64,000 bases of DNA. Origin: Pseudorhizobium flavum. Its GTDB lineage: Bacteria > Pseudomonadota > Alphaproteobacteria > Rhizobiales > Rhizobiaceae. The position numbers and the translations under genes were made by a program. The notes beneath the pieces were generated by a model. The model ran no database searches and was not told the DNA's origin. It was given only the letters and a program-made list of their open reading frames with translations. Location: assembly GCF_902502825.2 (NCBI RefSeq), contig NZ_LR723670.1, positions 806,001 through 870,000 of the forward strand, written 5' to 3'. Below are positions 1 to 8,533 of this stretch, piece after piece. Each line of letters begins with the position of its first letter. Positions within the stretch are counted from its first letter, which is position 1.

Positions 1-405
1 GAAGCCCATCGCTTTGGTCTTTTCGGCGTGATGGCCCGGAGGGCGCGCAGCAACGAAGACATTGTCGGCGGCACCAGTGAACACGTCATCCACGGCTGCC
101 GTGGCCGCACCGACGCCGGTCAGCGCCGCCTCCAGGCTTCGTGGACCGACGTAGGTATCGGCCTCGATCTGGTGAACCTCGTCCTCTTCCGGGATCTCGC
201 GCACCACCGCCCGCAGGTGCTCCTCGGGATGGGCAAGCAGCACCGCATCCTCGCTTGCCTGCGGCGCCTTCTTCCGGTCCAGCTTCTCGAAATTGGGATG
301 CTGGAGCGCGATAGCCAGCGAACGCAGCCGGTCGGCGCGTTCCGGATGACCTTCCGGCGTCCGGTGCTCCAGGAAGATGTCGTGTTCGTAAAGGCGGGTG
401 GGCAT
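1..405 (-). CDS. Histone deacetylase (AcuC/acetylpolyamine amidohydrolase) family protein, N-terminal part
   Basis: Only the first 135 codons lie in the window; the reading frame is still open at the left edge. The start ATG (405-403) opens with MPTRLYEHDIFLEH, and EGHPERADR follows at about residues 18-26. Both are typical of bacterial class II-like deacetylases that remove acyl groups from lysine or polyamines through a zinc centre. The PPGHHA block (residues 122-127) carries the charge-relay histidines of the family. The gene is divergent from the thioesterase at 507. The metal ligands that follow in the complete protein cannot be inspected. The family call is firm; the substrate is unknown. 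Confidence 0.85.
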   Translation of the reverse strand, partial: MPTRLYEHDIFLEHRTPEGHPERADRLRSLAIALQHPNFEKLDRKKAPQASEDAVLLAHPEEHLRAVVREIPEEDEVHQIEADTYVGPRSLEAALTGVGAATAAVDDVFTGAADNVFVAARPPGHHAEKTKAMGF

Positions 406-506
406 TCGGACCCTCGTATTCCGGTTTGCCACGAGATGGCGCAGATCACGCTCCATTTCAAGCAACTGCGCAGCCGCGCTTGTTTGAGGGCAAAGAATGG
501 GCTTAC

Positions 507-938
507 ATGATCAGGTCATGCCTGGAAGGTGCCGTGGATAGACAGCCCGCAGATTTCATCGAGTTTCAGGTCCCGTTCCGGGACGTCGACATGCATGGCG
601 AGATGTTCAAGTCGGCTTACGTCGCGAGGGCGGAGGAAGCGCTGGCCTCCTTCTGGAAGCGGCGCCCGGCGGCGGCAGACGAACTCCATTTCACGGTCGG
701 CAAGATCACCTGCAGCTTCCACGCCGCCCTGCGCCTGCACGATCAGGTTCGGATGGATGTTCATGTCAGCAAGATTGGCGGCAAGTCTGCCGGTTTCCTG
801 GTTCGCATGGTCCGGGACGGCGAAAGCGACGCGGCGGCCGAGGCAGAGATCCTCTGGATTGCCTGCGATCGCCAGAACAAGGAGCCCGTCGCGCTCCCAG
901 AGGACCTGAGGGACTGGCTATACGAGTTTCTGGATTAG
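507..938 (+). CDS. Acyl-CoA thioesterase, 4HBT hotdog family
   Basis: A 143-residue single-domain hotdog protein. The segment FRDVDMHG (about residues 24-31) corresponds to the DxD/HG active-site region of YbgC/FadM-type acyl-CoA thioesterases, in which an Asp supports hydrolysis of the thioester. The frame stays open upstream to 426. The ATG at 507 is preferred because the extra 27 residues look random and no good ribosome site precedes the earlier codon; the site before 507 is also weak. It is divergent from the HDAC-family gene. The substrate (short acyl-CoA or aromatic acyl-CoA) cannot be told. The following 220 bases to 1158 hold no gene. Confidence 0.75.
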   Translation: MIRSCLEGAVDRQPADFIEFQVPFRDVDMHGEMFKSAYVARAEEALASFWKRRPAAADELHFTVGKITCSFHAALRLHDQVRMDVHVSKIGGKSAGFLVRMVRDGESDAAAEAEILWIACDRQNKEPVALPEDLRDWLYEFLD

Positions 939-1158
939 TCTCTCGGCGACCTGCGAGCAGAACCCCGCGCGCCCTGGTTCAGCCGCCTGAGAAAACCGTT
1001 GACTCGGTATACAATCGACATCAAGATCACCAGCAGGGCGCCGTGTTGGGAGGCATCAGCGCCCGTGAAATATCCTGATACATAAATAGTTTACACACTG
1101 CGTAGGTCTCGCTGCGCGTGGCCTATGCATGATGCCGTGATCATTCTGGGAGGAAGTC

Positions 1159-2415
1159 ATGAAGCATCTGATATCGTCCACGGCCATGCTCATGGTCACG
1201 ACGACCCTGGCATATGCACAGACCCCGGCCGTGCCTGACAACCTGGAAAAGCTGTCGAATTTCCAAAGCACCGGCACGACCGAATTCACCGTCATTGAAC
1301 AGAAGGGCGAGTTCGCCGACGGGGTCAAGAAGAACCTTGAGCGCATCAAGCTGCCCGAGGGGTTCAAGATCGAGCTCTACGCCATCGTGCCCGATGCACG
1401 TCACATGGCGGTTGGACCGCAGGGGATTGTTACGTTCGTAGGGACGAGGAAGGACAAGGTCTGGGCCGTCACCGATCGCAACAAGGATCGTGTTGCCGAC
1501 GAGGTGAAGGACTTCGCGCCATCGCTGCAGTTCTCGATCCCCAACGGCCCCTGCTTCTCGAAGGACGGGTTCCTCTACATCGCGGAGCAGAACCGTGTCC
1601 TGCTGTTCCCGGCTGCGGAGTTCTTCTACGAGAGCCCGGACGTCGCTGCGTTCAACCTCGTGAAGAAGGGCGAGTTGATCCCGCCGGAGCATGAGAGCTT
1701 CAACCACACGGCGCGTGTCTGCAAGATTGGTCCCGATGGCAAGATCTACATCTCGCTGGGCCAGCCGTTCAACGTTGCGCCTGCGGAGAGCCTCGATACC
1801 TTCAAGGAGCACGGTATCGGCGGCATCATCCGCATGAACACCGACGGGACCGGACGGGAGGTCTATACCTACGGCATCCGCAATTCCGTAGGGCATGACT
1901 TCCATCCGGTGACGGGTGAACTCTGGTTCACCGATAACCAGGTGGACGGCATGGGCGATGACATCCCCCCGGGCGAGATCAACCGGCAGACGGAAGCCGG
2001 CCAGAACTTCGGCCATCCGTGGTATGGTGGCGGCTCCATCCGCACTACGGAATATGAAGGGCAGGAGGTCCCGGTCGAGGTTGTGATGCCGGCCGTCGAA
2101 ATGGACGCGCATGCCGCAGACCTGGGGATGACATTCTACACCGGCAACATGTTCCCGGCGCGGTACAAGAACGCGATCTTCTCCGCACAGCACGGATCCT
2201 GGAACCGTACGACCCCGATCGGCGCCCGCGTGATGGTCACCTTCATCGATGAGGAAGGAAAGGCCACGAGCGAGGTCTTCGCGGAAGGCTGGATCGACGA
2301 GAACGGCGAGTATCTCGGTCGTCCGGTTGACGTCGCGCAGTTGCGCGATGGCTCTCTGCTGGTCTCCGATGACCTCGCCGGCGCCCTCTACCGCATCTCC
2401 TACGAGGGCAATTGA
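1159..2415 (+). CDS. Periplasmic PQQ-dependent sugar dehydrogenase / sorbosone dehydrogenase family
   Basis: A 418-residue exported beta-propeller of the glucose/sorbosone dehydrogenase family. A Sec signal peptide covers roughly residues 1-20 (cleavage near AYA-QT). The mature part has repeated propeller strands such as GIRNSVGHDFHP and AGQNFGHPWYGG. Family members oxidise aldoses or sorbosone with PQQ and pass electrons to a cytochrome. GGAGG precedes the ATG by about eight bases. Its stop overlaps the start of the diheme cytochrome c gene by one base (TGATG), so the two are translationally coupled. This fits an enzyme-electron acceptor pair in the periplasm. Bound cofactor and substrate are inferred, not shown. 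Confidence 0.8.
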   Translation: MKHLISSTAMLMVTTTLAYAQTPAVPDNLEKLSNFQSTGTTEFTVIEQKGEFADGVKKNLERIKLPEGFKIELYAIVPDARHMAVGPQGIVTFVGTRKDKVWAVTDRNKDRVADEVKDFAPSLQFSIPNGPCFSKDGFLYIAEQNRVLLFPAAEFFYESPDVAAFNLVKKGELIPPEHESFNHTARVCKIGPDGKIYISLGQPFNVAPAESLDTFKEHGIGGIIRMNTDGTGREVYTYGIRNSVGHDFHPVTGELWFTDNQVDGMGDDIPPGEINRQTEAGQNFGHPWYGGGSIRTTEYEGQEVPVEVVMPAVEMDAHAADLGMTFYTGNMFPARYKNAIFSAQHGSWNRTTPIGARVMVTFIDEEGKATSEVFAEGWIDENGEYLGRPVDVAQLRDGSLLVSDDLAGALYRISYEGN

Positions 2416-3005
2416 TGCGAAGCGTGATGCTGGCATTCCTGGGTGGGGTTCTCCTCACCCAGGGCACGGTAGCCGGGGCGCAGGAACTCGCGGGCGATGT
2501 CGAAGCGGGTCGGAAGAAAGCCGGGATGTGCCGCACCTGCCACGGGATTGACGGGGTGGGCCGCATTCCGATCGCCCCCCATATCGGCGGCGAGAGTGCC
2601 GCATACCTGTCGCGGCAGCTTGCGGCCTTCCGCGACGGTACCCGCACCCACGAGATGATGTCCGTCGTGGCGAAGGGGCTTGATGATCAGGCGATCGCGG
2701 ATCTTGCGGCCTGGTATTCGGCCCAGCAAGCGAGCGCGTCGCTGCCTTCGGACAAGAATGAAGACATGGCGCCCGCGGCCTGTGTCTCCTGTCATGGAGC
2801 GGATGGACTGGCGACCATCGACGATGCTCCGAATCTTGCCGGGGAGAATGCGATCTACATCGACACGCAGTTGAAGGCTTTCCGCAGCGGCAAGCGCAAG
2901 CACGAGATCATGTCGGAGATCGCTGCGGGCCTGAGCGACGCAGAAATCAGGGCCGTCGCCGACTGGTATGCCGGAACGAAGCTCGAGGTCGTTCCGGTAA
3001 AGTGA
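2415..3005 (+). CDS. Diheme c-type cytochrome (cytochrome c4-like)
   Basis: A 196-residue exported protein with a signal peptide over about residues 1-22. Two class I cytochrome domains each carry a heme-binding CxxCH: C39-RT-C-H43 and C123-VS-C-H127. The two halves repeat one another (xHEMMSxxAKGL / KHEIMSEIAAGL), as in cytochrome c4; the conserved Met in each repeat is a candidate axial ligand. The ATG at 2415 overlaps the TGA of the sugar dehydrogenase gene, which makes it the likely electron acceptor of that enzyme. A TTG one codon earlier also opens the frame but is less likely. Confidence 0.88.
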   Translation: MRSVMLAFLGGVLLTQGTVAGAQELAGDVEAGRKKAGMCRTCHGIDGVGRIPIAPHIGGESAAYLSRQLAAFRDGTRTHEMMSVVAKGLDDQAIADLAAWYSAQQASASLPSDKNEDMAPAACVSCHGADGLATIDDAPNLAGENAIYIDTQLKAFRSGKRKHEIMSEIAAGLSDAEIRAVADWYAGTKLEVVPVK

Positions 3006-3041
3006 GGTGGGCGCAGGCGGATCGGATTATCGCCCACCTCA
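3003..3041. terminator. Bidirectional stem-loop between cytochrome c and bioY
   Basis: Perfect 11-bp inverted repeat TGAGGTGGGCG (3003-3013) and CGCCCACCTCA (3031-3041) with a 17-base loop. It sits exactly in the gap between two convergent genes and overlaps the cytochrome stop. There is no long T-run on either side, so termination strength is uncertain. Confidence 0.6.
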
Positions 3042-3046
3042 TTCGA

Positions 3047-3610
3047 TCAGGCTCTGGCCGGCAGCAGCGGATATCCGGCCATGACCGCGCGGCCGGCAAG
3101 CGCGGCCACGACTGCCTTCACGACATCGCCCGGGATGAAGGCCATGGATCCGAGGAAGGCCTTGGTGAAGCCCAGGCCGGAAACAAGTGCCAGATAGCTT
3201 ATGCCGAAGACGTAGAGCACGACGACGCCGCCCGCCACGGCGGCTGCGAAGAAGCCGGCTGTCTGCAGCATGGCGCTCTGCGAACTGCGGACGAACCGTT
3301 CCGACAGATAGCCGGTTACGAAGGCAGCGAACACCCAGCCGATCAGGAAGCCGGTTGTCGGCGCAGCGAAGACGGCAAGACCACCGCGTCCACCCGAGAG
3401 TACCGGCAGGCCGATGGCGGCAAGCAGCAGGACCAGCAGCACGGCGATGGTGCCGCGGCGCGCTCCCAGGATTACGCCGGCAAGCATCACGCCCATGGAT
3501 TGGGCGGTGATCGGCACTGGGATGAAGCCGAGCATGATTGGCGGCAAGAGGCCAAGCGCCACGATGATGGCGGCGAAGAGGGCTGCGAGAACGAGATCGC
3601 GACTGCTCAT
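3047..3610 (-). CDS. bioY: Biotin transporter BioY (ECF S component)
   Basis: A 187-residue hydrophobic protein with about six membrane segments, the substrate-binding S component of the biotin ECF transporter. Recognisable BioY features are the start MSSRDLVLAALFAA, the PVPITAQSMGVMLAG segment after the first helix, GARRG in the following loop, and AAPTTGFLIGW. The ATG at 3610 is chosen over longer readings because AGGAG stands about eight bases before it. It lies 10 bp downstream of bioN and is last in the order bioM-bioN-bioY, the arrangement used by rhizobia. No biotin repressor (BioR) site was identified by eye. Confidence 0.93.
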   Translation of the reverse strand: MSSRDLVLAALFAAIIVALGLLPPIMLGFIPVPITAQSMGVMLAGVILGARRGTIAVLLVLLLAAIGLPVLSGGRGGLAVFAAPTTGFLIGWVFAAFVTGYLSERFVRSSQSAMLQTAGFFAAAVAGGVVVLYVFGISYLALVSGLGFTKAFLGSMAFIPGDVVKAVVAALAGRAVMAGYPLLPARA

Positions 3611-3620
3611 ATGAAAACTC

Positions 3621-4241
3621 CTAGGAATCGGTGGAGTGCTTGTGCCCGCGGATGCCGCGAGCGTCAATGGCGGCAGCGATCTCATCCGCGGCCTTCAGAG
3701 TCTGGATCGTCAGCGGCGCAAGGACTGTGGTTGGGCGCAGCTTCAGCCCGCGCGCCCGATGCGCCTGCTTTAGCAAGTCGTAGCGAGACAGGACCTCCGG
3801 TACGAAGCGGATGACGAGGCCGACCGCAAGCCCGATGTCGTCGGCCCGCACGAGGCCAAGCCGCTCCAGCGGTCGCGCCGCCCGGCTAACCACGTCGATG
3901 AAGGCACCCACCGGCGTTGTCGCGGTGACAGCGGCGGCAACCAGCATCAGCGTGGTGAGCCGCAGCAGCGCCACCATGCCCTCTTCCACCGAACCCAGAA
4001 GGACGGTCGCCAGCGCCACGACGACGATCGTCAGCAGGATTGGTCGCAGGCGGATCCAGCCGGCTCTGACGCCGATACCGGTGGAGGCATAAAGGACAAA
4101 CCCAGCGAGCGCCGACGCTCCGAGGATAAGCGGCGAGCGCGTCAGGAACACCGCCAGGCTCACCACGAGCACGAGGACGAGTTTTGGCCCCGCGGCAAGT
4201 CGATGGAGCGGGCTTCTGCCCTGAATGTAGAGTGAATTCAT
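3621..4241 (-). CDS. bioN: Biotin ECF transporter transmembrane component BioN (EcfT)
   Basis: A 206-residue integral membrane protein with several long hydrophobic helices, the T component linking the ATPase to BioY. The two Ala-Arg-Gly motifs that couple EcfT to the ATPase are visible near the C terminus (HRARGLKL and DARGIRG). The N-terminal YIQGRSPLHRL is also typical of the family. The start ATG overlaps the bioM stop by four bases (ATGA), so BioM and BioN are translationally coupled. Confidence 0.92.
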   Translation of the reverse strand: MNSLYIQGRSPLHRLAAGPKLVLVLVVSLAVFLTRSPLILGASALAGFVLYASTGIGVRAGWIRLRPILLTIVVVALATVLLGSVEEGMVALLRLTTLMLVAAAVTATTPVGAFIDVVSRAARPLERLGLVRADDIGLAVGLVIRFVPEVLSRYDLLKQAHRARGLKLRPTTVLAPLTIQTLKAADEIAAAIDARGIRGHKHSTDS

Positions 4242-4918
4242 GACCCGGCGATCTCGCGGTAGCGCCGGATCGCATCCGCCGGCAGCCCGTCCATCAGGAT
4301 CTGGCCTTCGTGGAAGAGCAGGACGCGATCAAATGTTTCGACGAGTTCCAGATCATGGCTGATGACGAGCACATCCTCCTCCAGCCGGTCGATTGTTTTC
4401 TGGACGAGGAGGCGATTGCGCAGGTCGAGTTGGTTGGTCGGTTCGTCGAGGATCACTAGCGCCGGCTCGGTCACCAGGACCGATGCAAGCGCCGCAAGCT
4501 GAAGCTCGCCGCCGGAAAGTTCGTGCACCCGCCGGTCTGCCAGAGGCTCGATGCCGAAGCGGGCGAGCACGCCGTCGACCTTTGCTTTCACCTCGGTTCG
4601 CGTCAGCTTTTGGGCGCGAAGTCCAAGTTCGATGTCCTCTCGCAGGATTGGCAGGATGATCTGGTTCTGGGGGTTCTGGAAGATGAAGCCGACCTGGCTG
4701 CGCACGCCGTCGCCATCTTGCGCTGTGTCCAAACCGTTGACGGACACGCGCCCATGGCTCGGCTGCACGAGACCATTGATCATCCTGGCGAAGGTGGTCT
4801 TTCCCGAGCCATTGAGGCCGATGACCCCGATTCGCCTTTCCGTCAGGGAAACCGAGATCGGCCGCACTGCCATGCGGCCGTCGAAGCTCGCTCCTGCCTG
4901 GAGAAATCTAACTTCCAA
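4238..4918 (-). CDS. bioM: Biotin ECF transporter ATPase BioM (EcfA)
   Basis: ABC ATPase energising biotin uptake with BioN and BioY. Walker A is GLNGSGKT (residues 34-41). The Q-loop region is FIFQNPQNQ, the signature LSGGELQ, Walker B LVILDEPTNQLD and the switch His ISHDLE. The open frame extends to 4996, but the added 26 residues do not resemble the family. A TTG at 4918 has GAGAGGA about six bases upstream and gives a 226-residue protein of normal size, so TTG is taken as the start. First gene of bioMNY and divergent from the glycosylase-like gene. Confidence 0.88.
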   Translation of the reverse strand: MEVRFLQAGASFDGRMAVRPISVSLTERRIGVIGLNGSGKTTFARMINGLVQPSHGRVSVNGLDTAQDGDGVRSQVGFIFQNPQNQIILPILREDIELGLRAQKLTRTEVKAKVDGVLARFGIEPLADRRVHELSGGELQLAALASVLVTEPALVILDEPTNQLDLRNRLLVQKTIDRLEEDVLVISHDLELVETFDRVLLFHEGQILMDGLPADAIRRYREIAGS

Positions 4919-5031
4919 CTTGCGTCCTCTCGACTGTGGAGGGCTCCCTATAGACCGGATGCCGGGGCAGGGGAATGCAAAACATAAGGTGAACATTGAA
5001 CTGCGCCGATGATCGTCCTAATGTTGCCGAC

Positions 5032-6222
5032 ATGGCGATTCTTATCCCGAACGAGCAGGCGCGGCGGATCTTCCTCGAGCGGCAGGGCCTCTCCCTGCCG
5101 CCCTCCCGCAGCCTCGACAAGGCCGGACTGTTGAACCTGGTCGACAAGCTCGGCTTCGTGCAGATCGATAGTATCGCGACAGTCGAACGCGCCCATCACA
5201 TGATCCTGTTCTCGCGCAACCAGACCTATCGGCGCGAGCACCTGCAGCATCTCCTGGAGAAGGACGGTGAGCTTTTCGAGCACTGGACGCACGATGCCTC
5301 GGTCATCCCGTCTGCTTTCTTCCGCTACTGGAAGCATCGCTTTGTACGCCGCGAAGCCGTGATCGGAGAACGCTGGAGGAAATGGCAGGGAGAGGGTTAC
5401 GACAGCGCTTTCGAAGAGACCTACCGGCGGATCGTCGAGGGTGGCCCTATCATGGCCCGGGAGATGAAGGCGGAGGAGCACAAGTCCGGCGGATGGTGGA
5501 ACTGGCATCCCAACAAGACGGCGCTCGAATACTACTGGCACACGGGGAAGCTAGCGATCGCCGGGCGGGTGAATTTCCAGAAGGTTTATGACCTCACGGA
5601 AAGGGTGCTACCGGCGCATCATCACGAACCGGCGGTCAGCCACGAGGAATTCGTCGATTGGGCCTGCCGCAGCGCGCTGACGCGGCTGGGATTTGCGACG
5701 TCCGGCGAGATCGCCGCGTTCTGGGCCCTCGTCACGCCGCAGGAGGCAAAGGACTGGGTCGACGCCCATCGCGACGAGTTGACGGAGGTGGTGATCGAGA
5801 GCGCCAATGGCAGCAGGCCGCGGGCAGCTCATGCCTTACAGGATTTTCCCACTTCGCTGGATAATATTTCCGAGCCTCCGGGGCGCATCCGCGTCCTCAG
5901 TCCGTTCGACCCCCTGCTGCGCGACCGCAACAGGGCTGAACGGCTGTTCAACTTCAGCTACCGGATCGAGATATTCGTGCCCGAGCCGAAGCGCCAATAT
6001 GGCTACTACGTCTTTCCGCTGATCGAGGGCGACCGCATGATCGGCCGCATCGACATGAAGGCAGATCGCAAGGCGGGGTCTCTGGATGTCAAGCGTCTCT
6101 GGCTCGAGCCGGGCGTTCGCGCCTCGAACGGCAGGCTGGAAAAGCTGGAGGCAGAACTGACGCGCGTCGCGAAGTTCGCCGGTGTCGAGCGCGTCAACTA
6201 CCTCGATGGCTGGCGTGGCTGA
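5032..6222 (+). CDS. AlkX/YcaQ-like winged-helix DNA glycosylase (HTH_42 family)
   Basis: A 396-residue protein of the HTH_42 family (formerly DUF1006), which includes E. coli YcaQ/AlkX and Streptomyces AlkZ. These are DNA glycosylases acting on bulky or crosslinked alkylated bases. The catalytic Q-hydrophobic-D/Q motif is seen as Q44-I-D46 in LGFVQIDSIATVERAHH; Gln-x-Asp is the AlkX version. HWTHDASVIP and the C-terminal DPLLRDRNRAERLF block are further family marks. The ATG at 5032 is used; a TTG at 4996 would add 12 residues. It is convergent with ribB, ending 15 bp before it. Activity on DNA crosslinks is inferred from homologues. Confidence 0.78.
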   Translation: MAILIPNEQARRIFLERQGLSLPPSRSLDKAGLLNLVDKLGFVQIDSIATVERAHHMILFSRNQTYRREHLQHLLEKDGELFEHWTHDASVIPSAFFRYWKHRFVRREAVIGERWRKWQGEGYDSAFEETYRRIVEGGPIMAREMKAEEHKSGGWWNWHPNKTALEYYWHTGKLAIAGRVNFQKVYDLTERVLPAHHHEPAVSHEEFVDWACRSALTRLGFATSGEIAAFWALVTPQEAKDWVDAHRDELTEVVIESANGSRPRAAHALQDFPTSLDNISEPPGRIRVLSPFDPLLRDRNRAERLFNFSYRIEIFVPEPKRQYGYYVFPLIEGDRMIGRIDMKADRKAGSLDVKRLWLEPGVRASNGRLEKLEAELTRVAKFAGVERVNYLDGWRG

Positions 6223-6237
6223 CGGCGGAGGCCAGCC

Positions 6238-7338
6238 TTAGCAGATCACCGTCTCAGCGATCCGGATACCAAACCCTTCCAGGCCAACATAGTGCCGCTC
6301 GCTGCGGGTCAACAGTTTGATGGATGTAATGCCGAGGTCCTTGAGGATTTGCGCGCCGAGGCCGATTTCCAGCCATTCGCTCTCGCGCGCCTGGGCCTGC
6401 TCATGCGCTTCCTGATCGTGGCGATACTTGCGCCCATGATCCTTCTGGCCGACGCCGACAGAGCCTTCGCGCAGATAGATGATCACCCCACGGCCCTCCG
6501 TGGCTATCCTTTCCATGTAGGTATCAACCGCACGCTGTGCGCCGAAAACATCGGCTGCCACGTTCTCGAGATGCAGCCGGACCGGGATGTCTACCCCGTC
6601 GCGTATGTCCCCGAAGACGATCGCGACGTGCTGCATCGGGTCCCAGGGCAGGGAATAGGCATGGCCCTTGGCCTTCCCGAAGCGGGTCTCCACATCGAAG
6701 CTCGACTGTAACTCGATCAGCGTTTCCTTGCGCTGCCGGTACGCGATCAGGTCCGCGACGGACACCTGCTTCAGGCCGTGCTTCTCGGCAAAGGCCGCCA
6801 CCTGGGCGCCACGCGTCACGGTGCCGTCGTCATTGACGAGCTCGCAGATGACGCCAATCGGCGGAAGGCCCGCGAGCCTGCAGAGATCGACGGCAGCTTC
6901 CGTATGACCGGACCGCATCAGCACGCCGCCTTCGCGCGCGACCAGCGGGAATATATGGCCGGGGCGGACGAAGTCCGAAGGGCCAACGTTGGGATTGGCA
7001 AGGTTGCGGACCGTCAGCGTCCGGTCTTCGGCCGAAATCCCCGTCGTCGTGCCGTGCTTGAAGTCGACCGTTACGGTGAAGGCCGTGGTATGCGCGCTGT
7101 CGTTTTCCGCCACCATGGCATTGAGGTTGAGGCGCTTGGCCTCCTCGCGCGGCATGGGCGCGCAGACGATGCCCGACGTGTGACGAACGATGAAGGCCAT
7201 TTTCTCGGCCGTGCAGTGGACAGCGGCGACGATCAGGTCGCCTTCGTTCTCGCGGTCGTCGTCATCCGTCACGACGACGATTTCGCCGGCTTCGAAGGCA
7301 CGGATAGCGTCAACGACGCGCTTCTGGTCATAGGCCAT
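6238..7338 (-). CDS. ribB: 3,4-dihydroxy-2-butanone 4-phosphate synthase with degenerate GTP cyclohydrolase II-like domain (RibBX type)
   Basis: A 366-residue riboflavin-pathway protein. Residues 1 to about 205 form a complete DHBP synthase, with the acidic metal-binding loop DDDDRENEGD (residues 25-34) and RSGHTEAAVDL. The C-terminal half aligns with GTP cyclohydrolase II but lacks the three zinc-binding cysteines: where GCHII has the CxTGDxxxSxRCDC block, this protein reads AADVFGAQRAVD. It should therefore make the four-carbon riboflavin precursor but not open GTP. AAGGA precedes the ATG by about seven bases. It lies 11 bp downstream of aroC in the same direction. Confidence 0.88.
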   Translation of the reverse strand: MAYDQKRVVDAIRAFEAGEIVVVTDDDDRENEGDLIVAAVHCTAEKMAFIVRHTSGIVCAPMPREEAKRLNLNAMVAENDSAHTTAFTVTVDFKHGTTTGISAEDRTLTVRNLANPNVGPSDFVRPGHIFPLVAREGGVLMRSGHTEAAVDLCRLAGLPPIGVICELVNDDGTVTRGAQVAAFAEKHGLKQVSVADLIAYRQRKETLIELQSSFDVETRFGKAKGHAYSLPWDPMQHVAIVFGDIRDGVDIPVRLHLENVAADVFGAQRAVDTYMERIATEGRGVIIYLREGSVGVGQKDHGRKYRHDQEAHEQAQARESEWLEIGLGAQILKDLGITSIKLLTRSERHYVGLEGFGIRIAETVIC

Positions 7339-7349
7339 GGAGAAGGTCC

Positions 7350-8447
7350 TTATCGCTGCAGCCCGGTCTGCGCCCGGTCGCGGAGGTAATGGTCGGCGAT
7401 GGCGCAGGCTACCATGGCCTCGCCGATCGGTACGGCGCGGATGCCGACGCACGGGTCATGCCGGCCCTTGGTGCGCACATCGACATTGTTTCCGTCGGCA
7501 TCGATCGACTGCCGTTCCGTGAGTATGGAAGAGGTCGGCTTGATGGCGAAGCGCGCCACCACCGGCTGGCCGCTGGAGATCCCGCCCAGAATGCCGCCTG
7601 CATGGTTGGAGAGAAACAGCGGCTTGCCGTCATTGCCCATGCGCATTTCGTCGGCATTCTCCTCGCCGGAAAGTTCGGCGGTCGCAAAGCCGTCGCCGAT
7701 CTCGACACCCTTCACGGCGTTGATCGACATGAGCAGCGAGGCGATGTCCTGGTCGAGCTTGCCGTAGATCGGCGCGCCCAGTCCGGCCGGGACGTTCTCG
7801 GCCACGACCTCTACGACCGCGCCGATCGACGAGCCCGCCTTGCGAATGGAGTCGAGATACTCTTCCCAGACCGGCACCGTCTCGGGGTCCGGGCAGAAGA
7901 ACGGGTTCTGGTCGACCTGCGCCCAGTCCCAGTTGGTGCGGTTGATTTTGTGCTTGCCGATCTGCACCAGCGCGCCGCGAACCACGAGGTCTGGCACCAC
8001 CTTGCGTGCCACGGCCCCAGCGGCCACGCGCGCTGCCGTCTCGCGGGCGGAGGAGCGTCCGCCGCCGCGATAGTCGCGGATGCCGTATTTCACGTCATAG
8101 GTATAGTCGGCATGTCCCGGGCGGTAGCGTCGCGCGATCTCGCCATAGTCCTTCGAGCGCTGGTCGGTGTTCTCGATCAGCATGGAGATTGGCGTGCCGG
8201 TGGTGACCATGGTCTCGCCGTCCTCGGCGAGCATCACGCCGGACAGCAACTTGACGATATCGTCCTCACGTCGCTGCGTCACGAACCTAGATTGCCCCGG
8301 CTTGCGCTTGTCCATCCAGCCCTGGATTTCGGCAAGCGTCAGGCGGATGCCGGGAGGGCAGCCATCGACGACACAGCCGAGCGCGGGCCCGTGGCTCTCG
8401 CCCCAGGTGGTAACTCGGAAAAGATGGCCAAATGTGTTGTGAGACAT
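7350..8447 (-). CDS. aroC: Chorismate synthase
   Basis: A 365-residue enzyme converting 5-enolpyruvylshikimate 3-phosphate to chorismate with reduced FMN, the last common step of aromatic amino acid synthesis. Family signatures are the N-terminal [16 protein letters not shown], the [16 protein letters not shown] block, [17 protein letters not shown] and, near the C terminus, [13 protein letters not shown]. The ATG at 8447 begins [16 protein letters not shown]; longer readings lose similarity. The ribB ribosome site lies in the 11-base gap after its stop, which suggests co-transcription. Confidence 0.96.
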   Translation of the reverse strand: MSHNTFGHLFRVTTWGESHGPALGCVVDGCPPGIRLTLAEIQGWMDKRKPGQSRFVTQRREDDIVKLLSGVMLAEDGETMVTTGTPISMLIENTDQRSKDYGEIARRYRPGHADYTYDVKYGIRDYRGGGRSSARETAARVAAGAVARKVVPDLVVRGALVQIGKHKINRTNWDWAQVDQNPFFCPDPETVPVWEEYLDSIRKAGSSIGAVVEVVAENVPAGLGAPIYGKLDQDIASLLMSINAVKGVEIGDGFATAELSGEENADEMRMGNDGKPLFLSNHAGGILGGISSGQPVVARFAIKPTSSILTERQSIDADGNNVDVRTKGRHDPCVGIRAVPIGEAMVACAIADHYLRDRAQTGLQR

Positions 8448-8533
8448 TCTGGATCGCCCGTGAAGAACCGGCCTTTGCAGGTTCCGACGGGGCTGTCTTA
8501 TGGAAAACGGCGCCGGGCGACAAGCCCTTCTTG

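Noticed and set aside
120..461. 113-codon frame on the minus strand
   Set aside because: It is the +1 shadow of the HDAC-family gene, whose frame 405-1 shows family motifs.
1141..2436. 431-codon open frame on the minus strand
   Set aside because: Antisense to the sugar dehydrogenase gene; no domain and no signal peptide, while the plus strand has both.
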